NCBI RefSeq assembly: GCF_900108175.1
Contig: NZ_FNVO01000001.1
Span: 647,499-711,498 of the forward strand
Direction: 5' to 3'
DNA length: 64,000 bases
DNA from: Thermomonospora echinospora
Lineage (GTDB): Bacteria; Actinomycetota; Actinomycetes; Streptosporangiales; Streptosporangiaceae
Of the stretch, positions 52,577-61,411 are shown piece by piece; position 1 is the stretch's first letter, and each line of letters begins with the position of its first letter. The notes beneath the pieces were generated by a model, which did not search any database, had not been told where the DNA came from, and worked only from the letters and a program-made list of their open reading frames with translations. Position numbers and translations under genes: made by a program.

Positions 52577-55075
52577 ATGAAGGCCGTTGTGATGGCGGGC
52601 GGCGAGGGAACCCGGCTGCGACCGATGACCGCCAACCAGCCCAAACCGCTGCTGCCGGTCATCAACCGGCCGATCATGGAACACGTGCTGCGGCTGCTGC
52701 GCCGGCACGGTCTCACCGAGACCGTGGTGACCGTGCAGTTCCTGGCTGCGCTCATCCGCAACTACTTCGGCGACGGCGAGGAGCTCGGCATGTCGCTGAG
52801 CTACGCCACCGAGGAGATCCCGCTCGGCACCGCCGGTAGCGTCAAGAACGCCCAGGAGGCGCTGCGCGACGACCGGTTCCTGGTGATCTCCGGGGACGCC
52901 CTGACCGACATCGACCTCACCGACATGGTGAACTTCCACAAGGAGAACGGGGCGCTGGTCACCATCGGGCTCAAGCGGGTGCCCAACCCGCTGGAGTTCG
53001 GGATCATCATCGTGGACGAGGCCGGCCGCATCCAGCGCTTCCTGGAGAAGCCCACCTGGGGGCAGGTCTTCTCCGACACCGTCAACACCGGCATCTACGT
53101 GATGGAGCCCGAGGTCCTCGACCACGTCGCCGAGGGCGTGCCGGTCGACTGGTCCAGCGATGTGTTCCCCAAGCTGCTGGCCGAGGGCGCCCCGCTGTAC
53201 GGGTACGTCGCCGACTGCTACTGGGAGGACGTCGGCACCCACGAGAGTTACCTGAAGGCGCAGGCCGACATGCTGTCGGGCCGGGTCGAGGTCGAGATGG
53301 ACGGCTTCGAGGTCTCGCCCGGCGTGTGGGTGGCCGAGGGCGCCGAGGTCGACGGCGACGCCGTGCTCAAGGGCCCGCTCTACATCGGCGACTACGCCAA
53401 GGTCGAGGCCGGGGTCGAGCTGCGCGAGTACACCGTGCTCGGCAGCAACGTGGTGGTCAAGGAGGGTGCCTTCCTGCACCGCGCCGTGGTGCACGACAAC
53501 GTCTTCGTCGGCCCGTCCACCAACCTGCGCGGCTGCGTCGTCGGCAAGAACACCGACGTGATGGCCGGCGCCCGGGTCGAGGAGGGCGCGGTCATCGGCG
53601 ACGAGTGCGTCATCGAGGCCGAGGCGTACGTCTCCAATGGCGTCAAGGTCTACCCGTTCAAGACCATCGAGGCCGGCGCCGTCGTCAACACCAGCGTGAT
53701 CTGGGAGTCGCGTGGCCAGCGCACCCTGTTCGGCCCGCGCGGGGTCTGCGGCCTGGTCAACGTGGAGATCACCCCCGAGCTGGCGGTCCGGCTGGCCAGC
53801 GCCTACGCCACCACCCTCAACAAGGGCGCCACCGTCGTCACCGGCCGCGACGCCTCGCGCGCCGCCCGCACCCTCAAGCGCGCCGTGATCAGCGCGCTGA
53901 CCTCCAGCGCCATCAACGTGCAGGATCTGGAGGCGTGCGCGCTGCCGGTGGCCCGGTTCGAGACCGCCCGCGAGGACGCCGGCGGCGGCGTCTATATCCG
54001 CACCACGCCCGGCGACCCGCAGGGCGTGGACATCATCTTCCTGGACGCCGACGGCGCCGACCTGTCGCTGGGCGCCCAGCGCAAGCTGGAGCGGGTGTTC
54101 GGCCGCCAGGAGTTCCGCCGCGCCTTCCCCGGCGAGATCGCCCAGCTGAGCTACCCGGCCCGCATCCTGGAGACCTACACCCGCGACCTGCTGCGCTGCG
54201 TGGACCAGGACGGCGTCCGTGAGGCCGAGCTGAAGATCGTGCTGGACTGCGCCGGCGGCACCGCCTCGCTGGTGCTGCCCCCGCTGCTGGGCCTGATGGG
54301 CGTGGACGTGCTGACCATGAACAACCGGCTCGACGAGGCCAACCCCACCGAGACGCTGGCCGAGCGGATGCGCGACCTGCAGCGGCTGGGCGACCTGGTG
54401 TCGTCCTCGCGGGCGGCCTTCGGCGCCCGCTTCGACCCGGTCGGTGAGCGGCTGTCGCTGGTGGACGAGAACGGCGAGCTGATCAGCGACGACCGGGCGC
54501 TGCTGGTGTTCCTGGACCTGGTCGCCGCCGAGCGGCGCGGCGGCCGGGTGGCGCTGCCGGTCACCACCACCCGGGTCGCCGAGCAGGTGTGCCGCTTCCA
54601 CGGCGTCCAGGTGGAGTGGATCTCCACCTCCCAAGACGTGCTGACCAAGGCCGCCGCCGCCCCCGACGTCATCTTCGCCGGGGACGGCCGTGGCGGCTTC
54701 GTGTTCCCCGAGTTCAGCAACACCGTCGACGGGATCGCCGGGTTCGTCCGGCTGGTCGGCCTGGTCGCCCGCACTCGGCTGACCCTGTCGCAGATCGACC
54801 GGCGCATCCCCGAGGCCCATCTGCTGCGCCGCTCGGTGCCGACCCCCTGGGCCGCCAAGGGCAGCGTCATGCGGCACGTGGTGGAGGCGGCCGGCAACCG
54901 CACCGTCGACACCACCGACGGCGTGCGGGTGGTGGAGGACGACGGCCGTTGGGTGCTGGTGCTGCCCGACCCGTCCGAGGCCGTCACCCACCTGTGGGCC
55001 GAGGGCTCCGACGACGACGGCGCTCAGGCCCTGCTGGAGGAGTGGGCCGACGTGGTCGAACGCGCCGGCTCGTAG
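52577..55075 (+). CDS. Mannose-1-phosphate guanylyltransferase-like protein with degenerate phosphohexomutase domain
   Basis: 832 residues: a nucleotidyltransferase domain (VVMAGGEGTRLRPMT, NQPKPLLPVINRP), a left-handed beta-helix of hexapeptide repeats (~250-370), then a phosphomannomutase-like region (FGPRGVCGLVNVEITPELA, TGRDASRAARTLKR). In the mutase part the phosphoserine loop (usually TASHNP) reads YIRTTPGDP and the metal loop (usually DGDGDR) reads RFDPVGER, so mutase activity is unlikely. The first domain would make an NDP-sugar. The ATG is at 52577. It is linked to the phosphatidyltransferase gene. Confidence 0.9.
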   Translation: MKAVVMAGGEGTRLRPMTANQPKPLLPVINRPIMEHVLRLLRRHGLTETVVTVQFLAALIRNYFGDGEELGMSLSYATEEIPLGTAGSVKNAQEALRDDRFLVISGDALTDIDLTDMVNFHKENGALVTIGLKRVPNPLEFGIIIVDEAGRIQRFLEKPTWGQVFSDTVNTGIYVMEPEVLDHVAEGVPVDWSSDVFPKLLAEGAPLYGYVADCYWEDVGTHESYLKAQADMLSGRVEVEMDGFEVSPGVWVAEGAEVDGDAVLKGPLYIGDYAKVEAGVELREYTVLGSNVVVKEGAFLHRAVVHDNVFVGPSTNLRGCVVGKNTDVMAGARVEEGAVIGDECVIEAEAYVSNGVKVYPFKTIEAGAVVNTSVIWESRGQRTLFGPRGVCGLVNVEITPELAVRLASAYATTLNKGATVVTGRDASRAARTLKRAVISALTSSAINVQDLEACALPVARFETAREDAGGGVYIRTTPGDPQGVDIIFLDADGADLSLGAQRKLERVFGRQEFRRAFPGEIAQLSYPARILETYTRDLLRCVDQDGVREAELKIVLDCAGGTASLVLPPLLGLMGVDVLTMNNRLDEANPTETLAERMRDLQRLGDLVSSSRAAFGARFDPVGERLSLVDENGELISDDRALLVFLDLVAAERRGGRVALPVTTTRVAEQVCRFHGVQVEWISTSQDVLTKAAAAPDVIFAGDGRGGFVFPEFSNTVDGIAGFVRLVGLVARTRLTLSQIDRRIPEAHLLRRSVPTPWAAKGSVMRHVVEAAGNRTVDTTDGVRVVEDDGRWVLVLPDPSEAVTHLWAEGSDDDGAQALLEEWADVVERAGS

Positions 55076-55168
55076 TCGGAGGGCATGCCCCGCGGCGCCG
55101 CCCCCGGACCGGTGCCGCGGGGCGTGCTCGCCGACGGTGACCGGTCCGCTCCAGTAGAGTCTGGCGCC

Positions 55169-56209
55169 ATGGCACTGACGAACGACCGGCCCATCTTCGT
55201 CGTCGGTTGCCCCCGGTCGGGGACGACCATGCTGCAGCTCATGCTGCACGGCCACCCGCGGATCGCCATCCCCCCGGAGACCCGGTTCCTGATCCCGGCC
55301 TACGAGGCCCGGGGCGAGTTCGGCGACCTGTCGGACCCCAGCAACCGGGAGAGGCTGGCCCGGTGGATCGTGGAGCGCAAGAGGACCCGCTTCGCCGACC
55401 TCGGGCTCGATCCGGGACAGGTCGTCGACGAGATCGTCGCCGGGCCCGGCACGCTCGGATCGGCGCTGGGGATCGTGCTGCGCGCCTACGCCCGGCGGTT
55501 CGGCAAGGACCGGTGGGGCGACAAGCGGCCCGGCTACTTCCAGAGCATCCCCGTGCTCGTCCGGCTGTTCCCCGACGCCCAGATCGTGCACCTGATCCGG
55601 GACGGGCGCGACTGTGTCGCGTCGCTGAAGGAGATGCCCTGGTACAGGCAGGACTCCTTCCACGCCCTGGCGACCTGGATCGAGGCGGTAGAGGCGGGGC
55701 GGCGCGCGGCCCGCGTGCTGGGACCCGGCTCCTATCACGAGATGCGCTACGAGGACCTCATCGACGACCCGGAACGGGAGCTCACCGGGCTGTGCCGTTT
55801 CCTGCAGGTCGACTACGACCCGCGGATGGCCGACCCTTCGGCGATGGCATCCGAGGCCGTGCCCAGCCGCAAGACCTGGCACCGGCGCACCCACGAGAAG
55901 GTCAGCGCGGCCCGCTCGGGGACCTGGGATCGGCGGCTCGAACCGTGGGAGATCGCCCTGTGCGAGGCCGAGGCCGGCCCCCATCTGCGGTCGCTGGGCT
56001 ACGAGCTGTCGGGCGCGGCCCGGCCGTCGGCCGGGGACCGTGCACGGTTCCTGCGGGTGGCGGCCCGGCGGCGGCTGGCCGCCCACAAGCGGCGGATCCG
56101 GGACCGCTGGCAGCGGCTGCACGAGCCGTCCCCGGTCGAGGCGCTGCTCACCTCCGGGCAGCGGGCCGCCGTCGAGGGTGAACGGCGGGACGGGCTCTCC
56201 GCGGCCTGA
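55169..56209 (+). CDS. Sulfotransferase
   Basis: 346 residues. The 5'-phosphosulfate-binding loop is VGCPRSGTTMLQLML and the 3'-phosphate site is HLIRDGRDCVASLKE, the two PAPS motifs of P-loop sulfotransferases. A basic C-terminal tail follows. It would sulfate a carbohydrate, lipid or small molecule. The ATG at 55169 lies 8 bases after TAGAGT (55155-55160), a possible -10 box, so the message may be leaderless. It is close behind the NDP-sugar gene, which suggests an envelope glycan or glycolipid as acceptor. Confidence 0.9.
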   Translation: MALTNDRPIFVVGCPRSGTTMLQLMLHGHPRIAIPPETRFLIPAYEARGEFGDLSDPSNRERLARWIVERKRTRFADLGLDPGQVVDEIVAGPGTLGSALGIVLRAYARRFGKDRWGDKRPGYFQSIPVLVRLFPDAQIVHLIRDGRDCVASLKEMPWYRQDSFHALATWIEAVEAGRRAARVLGPGSYHEMRYEDLIDDPERELTGLCRFLQVDYDPRMADPSAMASEAVPSRKTWHRRTHEKVSAARSGTWDRRLEPWEIALCEAEAGPHLRSLGYELSGAARPSAGDRARFLRVAARRRLAAHKRRIRDRWQRLHEPSPVEALLTSGQRAAVEGERRDGLSAA

Positions 56210-56233
56210 CCGGCCGGCCGCCTCCCGGCGTGG

Positions 56234-56623
56234 TCAGCCGATGGGCCAGGCCGCGATCTCCTCGTCGCTCAGCGGCAGCAGGCACCACAGGGCGTCCTGG
56301 TAGGTGGCGCACAGCGGGAGCCGCTCGTGCAGCCCGAAGGCGCGGAACAGCCCCTCCAGATAGGGGCGCAGGCCCACCATGGCCACCGGAACGTCCCGGC
56401 GGGCGCACTCGGCCGTCACGGCGGAGATCGTCCGCAGGGCGCTGCCGTCGCAGAAGGCGATCCCGCTCATGTCGAGGACCAGCGGCCGGTCCAGCCGCGC
56501 GGCCAGGTCCATCAGCCGCGCGTACACGTCCGGACCGGTGCAGCAGTCGATCTCGCCGCAGAGCATCGCGACGGTGTGCCCCTCGCGCTCCACGACGACC
56601 ATGTCGACGACGATGTCTGCCAT
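56234..56623 (-). CDS. STAS-domain protein lacking the canonical phosphoserine
   Basis: 129 residues of STAS fold: HTVAMLCGEIDCCTGPDVYARLMD, PLVLDMSGIAFCDGSALRTIS and VAMVGLRPYLEGLFRAFGL. Where SpoIIAA-type antagonists have Asp-Ser, this protein has Asp-Gly-Ser, so the canonical phosphorylation position is glycine. It may bind an anti-sigma factor constitutively or act otherwise. The ATG at 56623 begins MADIVVDM. No kinase or sigma gene lies nearby. Confidence 0.85.
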   Translation of the reverse strand: MADIVVDMVVVEREGHTVAMLCGEIDCCTGPDVYARLMDLAARLDRPLVLDMSGIAFCDGSALRTISAVTAECARRDVPVAMVGLRPYLEGLFRAFGLHERLPLCATYQDALWCLLPLSDEEIAAWPIG

Positions 56624-56806
56624 GGCTGTCCTGAGGCTGTAGTGACTGTTTCGGTTCCCGCGACATACCAGCATGGCGCGAATACCGTGCGTTGCCAAGA
56701 CAGGGCGGGCGGCAGGCGACCGATCCTTTCTCGCTGCGCGTCTCGCCGCGCGGCGCGTTGCCGGTTCCGTCCGGAAGCGGGGATTTCGGCGTCCTGGGCC
56801 GCCGGG

Positions 56807-57769
56807 TCAGATCCTGCCGACCCCGGCGCCCGCGGTCACCACCGATTTGACGGTGGGGGCGCCGTCGGGCGTGTAGGGATAGGGGATCGCGGCGACCGCG
56901 GCGGAGTTGCGCGACACCGGGGAGCCGGAGTTCACCAGGTGGTTGTTCAGCAGCTTGATGTTGCCCGCCGCCGAGTCGCCGGTCTGGGTCACCGTCGGCT
57001 TGGCGGTGTTCTCGAAGTAGTTGCGCTCCACGTAGACGCCGGCGTTCTCGGTGGAGGCGACCCCGTAGCTTCCGATTCCGCTGTAGTAGTTGTTCAGCAC
57101 GTGCACCGGGTTGGCGAAGCGGACCCGGGGATGGCGCTGGTTCGTACCGTCGAACCAGTTGTGCACGTAGGTCACCCGCAGACGCCCCCTGTCCTGCGCG
57201 CCGTTGTCGTCGGAATGCCCCAGCAGGAACGTCTTGTCGTGATGGTGCACGCGGTTCCAGGAGACCGTGACGTAGTCCGAGCCGCGTTTGACGTCGATCA
57301 GCCCGTCGGCGGCGCCGGACAGGTCGTTGTGGTCGATCCAGACGTTGCCGGACTCCTCGACGTTGATCGCGTCGTCTGGTGACCCGGTGAAGGTGAGATT
57401 GCGGATGATCACGTTCCGGGCGCCGCGCAGGGTGAGCCCGCCCCCGGTGATTCGGCCCGCGGTGCCCACCCCGATGATCGTCTTGTCGGAGGCGACCCGC
57501 TGCATCCCCGACAGTGCGACGGTGCCGCTCACCCTGATCACGTACCGCCCGCTCGCGCCGGCGTACTGGGCGAACTGGGACGCGCTGCTCACCGTCACCG
57601 TGGTGCCGCCCGCGCCGCCCGTGGTGCCTCCGTTGAGGCTTGCGTAGCCCACCGGGGCGCTTTCGTAGGCGGCGACCCGCCGTACGTGGACGGCGGGAAC
57701 ACAGGCCGTGACGGCCAGGACGAGCGCGGTGCCGCCGCCCACGAGCGCGGCCGAACGCGTGGTGGTCAT
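56807..57769 (-). CDS. Secreted pectate lyase (PL1 family)
   Basis: 320 residues. A signal peptide with a lipobox-like LAVTAC (cysteine ~23) precedes a right-handed beta-helix: VIRNLTFTGSPDDAINVEESGNVWIDHNDLS, DGLIDVKRGSDYVTVSWNRVHHHDKTFLLGHSD, and RVTYVHNWFDGTNQRHPRVRF. The vWiDH region and the arginine of RHPRVRF are the calcium-binding and catalytic elements of PL1 lyases. It cleaves polygalacturonate by beta-elimination outside the cell. The ATG at 57769 has AGGAGGAG upstream. A CelR-like operator lies 76 bases upstream. Confidence 0.93.
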   Translation of the reverse strand: MTTTRSAALVGGGTALVLAVTACVPAVHVRRVAAYESAPVGYASLNGGTTGGAGGTTVTVSSASQFAQYAGASGRYVIRVSGTVALSGMQRVASDKTIIGVGTAGRITGGGLTLRGARNVIIRNLTFTGSPDDAINVEESGNVWIDHNDLSGAADGLIDVKRGSDYVTVSWNRVHHHDKTFLLGHSDDNGAQDRGRLRVTYVHNWFDGTNQRHPRVRFANPVHVLNNYYSGIGSYGVASTENAGVYVERNYFENTAKPTVTQTGDSAAGNIKLLNNHLVNSGSPVSRNSAAVAAIPYPYTPDGAPTVKSVVTAGAGVGRI

Positions 57770-57844
57770 GGGGCTCCTCCTCAGTTGCGGGGGCGTCAGT
57801 CCAGCACGGTCTCGTACGGCCGCTCCAGAGCCGGAGCGCAACTC

Positions 57845-57858
57845 TGGGAGCGCTACCA
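57845..57858. promoter_or_regulatory. CelR/CebR-like operator upstream of pectate lyase
   Basis: TGGGAGCGCTACCA matches the published CelR/CebR palindrome TGGGAGCGCTCCCA at 13 of 14 positions. It sits in the promoter region of the pectate lyase gene. Confidence 0.7.
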
Positions 57859-57991
57859 CCACGCCGGCGGGAGCGGCTGTGAACCCTCACGCACGGCCGC
57901 CCGCGCCGCCCGGTCAGGCATGGAGGACGGCGTCGTGGGTAGGCGGGGTGACACCGGGCGACCGGCGCGAGGAACGACGGGGAGGGGATGG

Positions 57992-59377
57992 ATGACGCGG
58001 CACCGGACAGCCGACGGTGAGCAGGTGCGGCAGATCTCGGTACCCGACACCGTGCGCCTGGGCGGCGCCCTGTTCGTGCCCTGGCGGACCTCCGGCCTCG
58101 TCCGGCGCCGCTCCCGCCTCGCCGCCCTCGCCGTCCGGTTCGGTACCGACCGTCGTGCCGTCCGTCTGCTGGCACGTCTGCGCCGCAGGTACGGCCCAGG
58201 GCCGCTGCGCATCCCCTGGCGCGGGCAGCGAATGGTGCTGTTGCTGTCGCGCGAGGACGTCCGCCGGATCCTGGCGGACAGCCCGGAGGAACTCTTCACC
58301 TCTCCGCAGTTCCTTCCCGCGGACACCGTGGCGAGGAAGGTGCCGGCGCGTTTTCAGCCCCACGGCGTGCCCGTCCCCCCGGGAGAGAACCGGGGGGAGC
58401 GGCGCCGCGCCGACGAGACGGCGCTGGACACCTACCAGCAGGTCCACGGATCCGCCGGCCCGTACATCGTGCGCGTCTACCAGGAGGCCCGCGCGCTCCT
58501 CGACGGGATCTCGGCCGAGGGCGTGCTCACCTGGGACGACTTCACCGCCACCTACGAGCGCGTCACCCGCCGGATCGTGCTCGGCGACTCCGCCCGCGAC
58601 GACCGGATGCTCACCGACCTGCTCGTCCGGCTCGGCCGCGCCCGCCGGCCGTGGCGGGAGGGCGGGCGTGACGTGGCGCGCGACACGTACCTGCGCCGAC
58701 TGCGGATGTACATCGAGCGCGCCGAGCCCGAGAGCCTGGCCCGGCTGCTCGCCCAAACCTCGCCGGGGTCGAGTGTCGAGCCGATGTACCAGGTCACGCG
58801 GTGGCTGGCAGGCTTCGGCGCGGCCGGGATCGTCGCCTACCGGGCGCTGGCGCTGCTGGCCGCCCACCCGGACCGGCTGAGACGGGCGCGCGCGGACCTC
58901 GCCGGGCTGCCCGGCGAATCGCTGCCCAGCCCGGTCGCGACACCCTACCTGGGCGCCTGCGTGCTGGAGTCGGCGCGGCTGTGGCCGCCCACCCGGGTGA
59001 TCCTGCGGGAGAGCGCCGTCGGCACCCGCTGGCACGGTCGTGTCGTCCCGGCGGGGACCGTCTTCGTAGTCGTCGTGCCGTTCTTCGGCAGGGACCGCGC
59101 GGCGCTGGACTACGCCGACCGGTTCCTCCCGGAGGTGTGGCTGGACGACAGGGCCGCCACCGATGGGGCGATCGTGCCTTTCGGAGGAGGGACGGGCCGG
59201 TGCGCGGGGGAGAACCTGGCGATGCTGGTCGCCAGCACGTTCCTGGGGGCCTTGGTGCGCGGGCACGAGATCCGGCTGCTGGATCCCAAGAGGCTGCGGC
59301 GCTCCGGCCGTCCCGTTCCGTACGGCCTCGACCCTTTCGCGGTGCGCCTGGGCTTCAGGCCCCTGCCCCAGCGCTGA
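57992..59377 (+). CDS. Cytochrome P450 with atypical I helix
   Basis: 461 residues. The heme-binding loop FGGGTGRCAGENLA (cysteine thiolate ligand), the K-helix ESARLWPPTR (E-x-x-R) and the LPEVWLDD region before the heme loop identify a P450. The I-helix segment near residues 270-287 reads LAGFGAAGIVAYRALALL and lacks the usual acid-threonine pair that protonates bound oxygen. Normal monooxygenation may therefore be altered. The ATG at 57992 follows GGAGGGG. It stands alone, without ferredoxin or reductase genes. Confidence 0.9.
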   Translation: MTRHRTADGEQVRQISVPDTVRLGGALFVPWRTSGLVRRRSRLAALAVRFGTDRRAVRLLARLRRRYGPGPLRIPWRGQRMVLLLSREDVRRILADSPEELFTSPQFLPADTVARKVPARFQPHGVPVPPGENRGERRRADETALDTYQQVHGSAGPYIVRVYQEARALLDGISAEGVLTWDDFTATYERVTRRIVLGDSARDDRMLTDLLVRLGRARRPWREGGRDVARDTYLRRLRMYIERAEPESLARLLAQTSPGSSVEPMYQVTRWLAGFGAAGIVAYRALALLAAHPDRLRRARADLAGLPGESLPSPVATPYLGACVLESARLWPPTRVILRESAVGTRWHGRVVPAGTVFVVVVPFFGRDRAALDYADRFLPEVWLDDRAATDGAIVPFGGGTGRCAGENLAMLVASTFLGALVRGHEIRLLDPKRLRRSGRPVPYGLDPFAVRLGFRPLPQR

Positions 59378-59913
59378 TGGAGGGGACGCGGGAACGGATG
59401 CGACGATCACGATGCGCGGCCGGCGCCGTGCCGGCGGTGAGCCCGCCCGCCGGGCGGGGTGGCCGGAAGTGGCCCACAAAAGATCTTCAAGGTGACGACG
59501 GGGGCCGGGAGGAATATGACCTTCGCCACTGCTCGCGGGGGCGTTCCGGCCCGGATCCCGACCGTCGCCGTCGCCGCGCCGACCGGGCGGCGCCAGTGCC
59601 GCCCGCCACCGGAACCGACCCGACCGGTGTCCCGTCCCAGGACATCATGATCGACGCGATAGGGTCCGGGGGCCGTGCACCGGCCGCCGACGGGCGCAGG
59701 TCGTCCCGCGCGGCGGCGTAGACCTGCGATCATTGACAAAGTAGCTTGGGGGGTCCCGGTGCTCGGTGTCGGTTGACCCTCCGGGCTCACCCGGCATAAG
59801 TTGCGGCGACCGTCGTCTTGACGGGGCGGGAGCCGGGAAGAGCAGTGCGGGTCGTCGCGCTCGTGAACGCGGGCGCGAAGGAGTACGCCGAAGGTAGGAG
59901 GCCGAGCCGATCG
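59378..59913. other. Intergenic region before garA
   Basis: No gene is supported in these 536 bases. A strong vegetative promoter (59773-59802) and a TTGACA at 59733 without a good partner are present. Open frames here lack protein-like content. Confidence 0.55.
59773..59802 (+). promoter_or_regulatory. Vegetative promoter of garA (TTGACC-N18-TAAGTT)
   Basis: TTGACC (59773-59778) and TAAGTT (59797-59802) are separated by 18 bases, close to the HrdB/SigA consensus. The leader to the garA ATG would be about 105 bases. Confidence 0.75.
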
Positions 59914-60450
59914 ATGCCGAGCGTCTACTGCACGCAGTGCGGTCACGCCAATCCGGATGATGCCCGCTTCTGCTCCCAGTGCGGAACTCCGCTGACCCGG
60001 AGTGCTCCGCCGCCCATGCCCCCGCGGGAGTCGCCTGGCGAGTCCACGTCCACGATCTCCATCAGCGGGATCGAGGCCTTCGAACCCGACGCCCAGCCCG
60101 TCGAGGAGCCGGGAGCCGACCACGTTGCGGTGGAGGCGCTGCCGCCCGGCACCGCCCTGCTGGTGGTCAAGCGCGGTCCGAACGCCGGCAGCCGTTTCCT
60201 GCTGGACAAGGACCGCACCTCGGCCGGCCGCCACCCCGAGAGCGACATTTTCCTCGACGACGTGACGGTCTCCCGGCGGCACGCCGAGTTCGCCCGGCAC
60301 GGCGCCACCTTCTCGGTGCGCGACGTGGGCAGCCTCAACGGCACCTACGTCAACCGCGAGCGCATCGACCAGGCCGGTCTGTCCGGCGGCGACGAGGTCC
60401 AGATCGGCAAGTTCCGGCTGGTGTTCCTCACCAACCCGCACCACGGCTGA
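59914..60450 (+). CDS. garA: FHA-domain regulator GarA/OdhI homologue with N-terminal zinc ribbon
   Basis: 178 residues. An N-terminal zinc ribbon (YCTQCGHANPDDARFCSQCG) is followed by the linker ESTSTISISG, corresponding to the threonine motif phosphorylated by Ser/Thr kinases in GarA. A C-terminal FHA domain (SAGRHPESDIFLDDVTVSRRHAEF, GSLNGTYVNRERI) follows. In mycobacteria and corynebacteria this protein controls 2-oxoglutarate use according to phosphorylation. The zinc ribbon is an addition seen in other actinomycetes. The ATG at 59914 follows GGAGG at a somewhat long spacing. It begins the conserved block that continues with ftsR. Confidence 0.92.
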   Translation: MPSVYCTQCGHANPDDARFCSQCGTPLTRSAPPPMPPRESPGESTSTISISGIEAFEPDAQPVEEPGADHVAVEALPPGTALLVVKRGPNAGSRFLLDKDRTSAGRHPESDIFLDDVTVSRRHAEFARHGATFSVRDVGSLNGTYVNRERIDQAGLSGGDEVQIGKFRLVFLTNPHHG

Positions 60451-60567
60451 CGGCGGCGGAGCGACCGGTGGCAGGCGCGTGAGCGGGCCGCGAGCGCAGT
60501 GGGCGGCGGGCGTTCCCGGCGCGCGGGCGGGACGCGCGGGCGTCCCCGGGACGCCGGAGGGTCCCCG

Positions 60568-61293
60568 GTGACCGCCGGGCCCGCCCGCGGGGCGATGACC
60601 ATCGGGGACGCCCTCGGCCTGCTGCGGGCCGACTTCCCCGACATCACCGTCTCCAAGATCCGTTTCCTGGAGGCGGAGGGGCTGATCGAGCCGCAGCGCA
60701 CCCCCTCCGGCTACCGCAAGTTCGGCCCGACCGATGTGGAGCGGCTGCGGTTCATCCTGTCCGCGCAGCGCGACCACTATCTGCCACTGCGGGTGATCAA
60801 GGAGTATCTGCAGGCCATCGATCGCGGGGAGACGGCGCCGCCGCCCTGGGCGGCCGGGCGCGGCCCGCGCCGGCTGGTGGCGGCCGACAGCACCGCCGAG
60901 TCCCCGGCGGGCGAGCCGGGCCCGCAGGTGCGGCTGACCCGCCGCCAGCTGCTGGACGGCGCCGCGATCGACGAGGACCTGCTGGCCGAGCTGGAGGAGG
61001 CCGGTCTGGTGCGACGCTCGGGCCGGCACTACGACGGCCATGCGCTGGTCATCGCCCGCACCGCCGCCGCGCTGGGCACCTACGGGCTGCAGGTGCGGCA
61101 CCTGCGCGCGGTCAAGGCGGCCGCCGACCGCGAGATCGGGCTCATCGAGCAGGTGGTGGCCCCGCTGCTGCGGCGGCGCGGCCCCGGCGGGCACGAGGAG
61201 GCCGAGCGGACCGCCCGCGCCATGGCCGATCTGTCGCTGCGGCTGCACGCGGCGCTGGTCTCGACCGGGTTGCGGGAGAGTCTGGAGCCGTGA
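60568..61293 (+). CDS. ftsR: MerR-family regulator FtsR homologue
   Basis: 241 residues. The MerR winged helix MTIGDALGLLRADFPDITVSKIRFLEAEGLIEPQRTPSGYRKF is complete, and a helical C-terminal domain follows (LSLRLHAAL end). Gene order with garA upstream and DUF151 and a second MerR downstream is the same as Rv1827-Rv1830 in Mycobacterium tuberculosis, where Rv1828 is the equivalent. The corynebacterial homologue FtsR activates ftsZ. The GTG at 60568 has GGAGGG 6 bases upstream. Its targets here are inferred by orthology only. Confidence 0.9.
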   Translation: MTAGPARGAMTIGDALGLLRADFPDITVSKIRFLEAEGLIEPQRTPSGYRKFGPTDVERLRFILSAQRDHYLPLRVIKEYLQAIDRGETAPPPWAAGRGPRRLVAADSTAESPAGEPGPQVRLTRRQLLDGAAIDEDLLAELEEAGLVRRSGRHYDGHALVIARTAAALGTYGLQVRHLRAVKAAADREIGLIEQVVAPLLRRRGPGGHEEAERTARAMADLSLRLHAALVSTGLRESLEP

Positions 61294-61411
61294 TCCGGGG
61301 TACGGGCAGGTGAGCCCCGGCGGAGGAGCGCGACCGAGCGGAGGGTGTACGTTGGCATACAGGGTTCGTCAGGGGTCGATCTAGAAAGCCGAGAAGCAGC
61401 AGGGAGCCGCT

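Noticed and set aside
52391-56122. A minus-strand open frame of more than 1200 codons antisense to the phosphatidyltransferase, nucleotidyltransferase and sulfotransferase genes
   Set aside because: It lacks recognisable domains, is low-complexity (H, Q, G and V rich), and runs opposite to three genes with clear family motifs. It is a GC-bias artefact.
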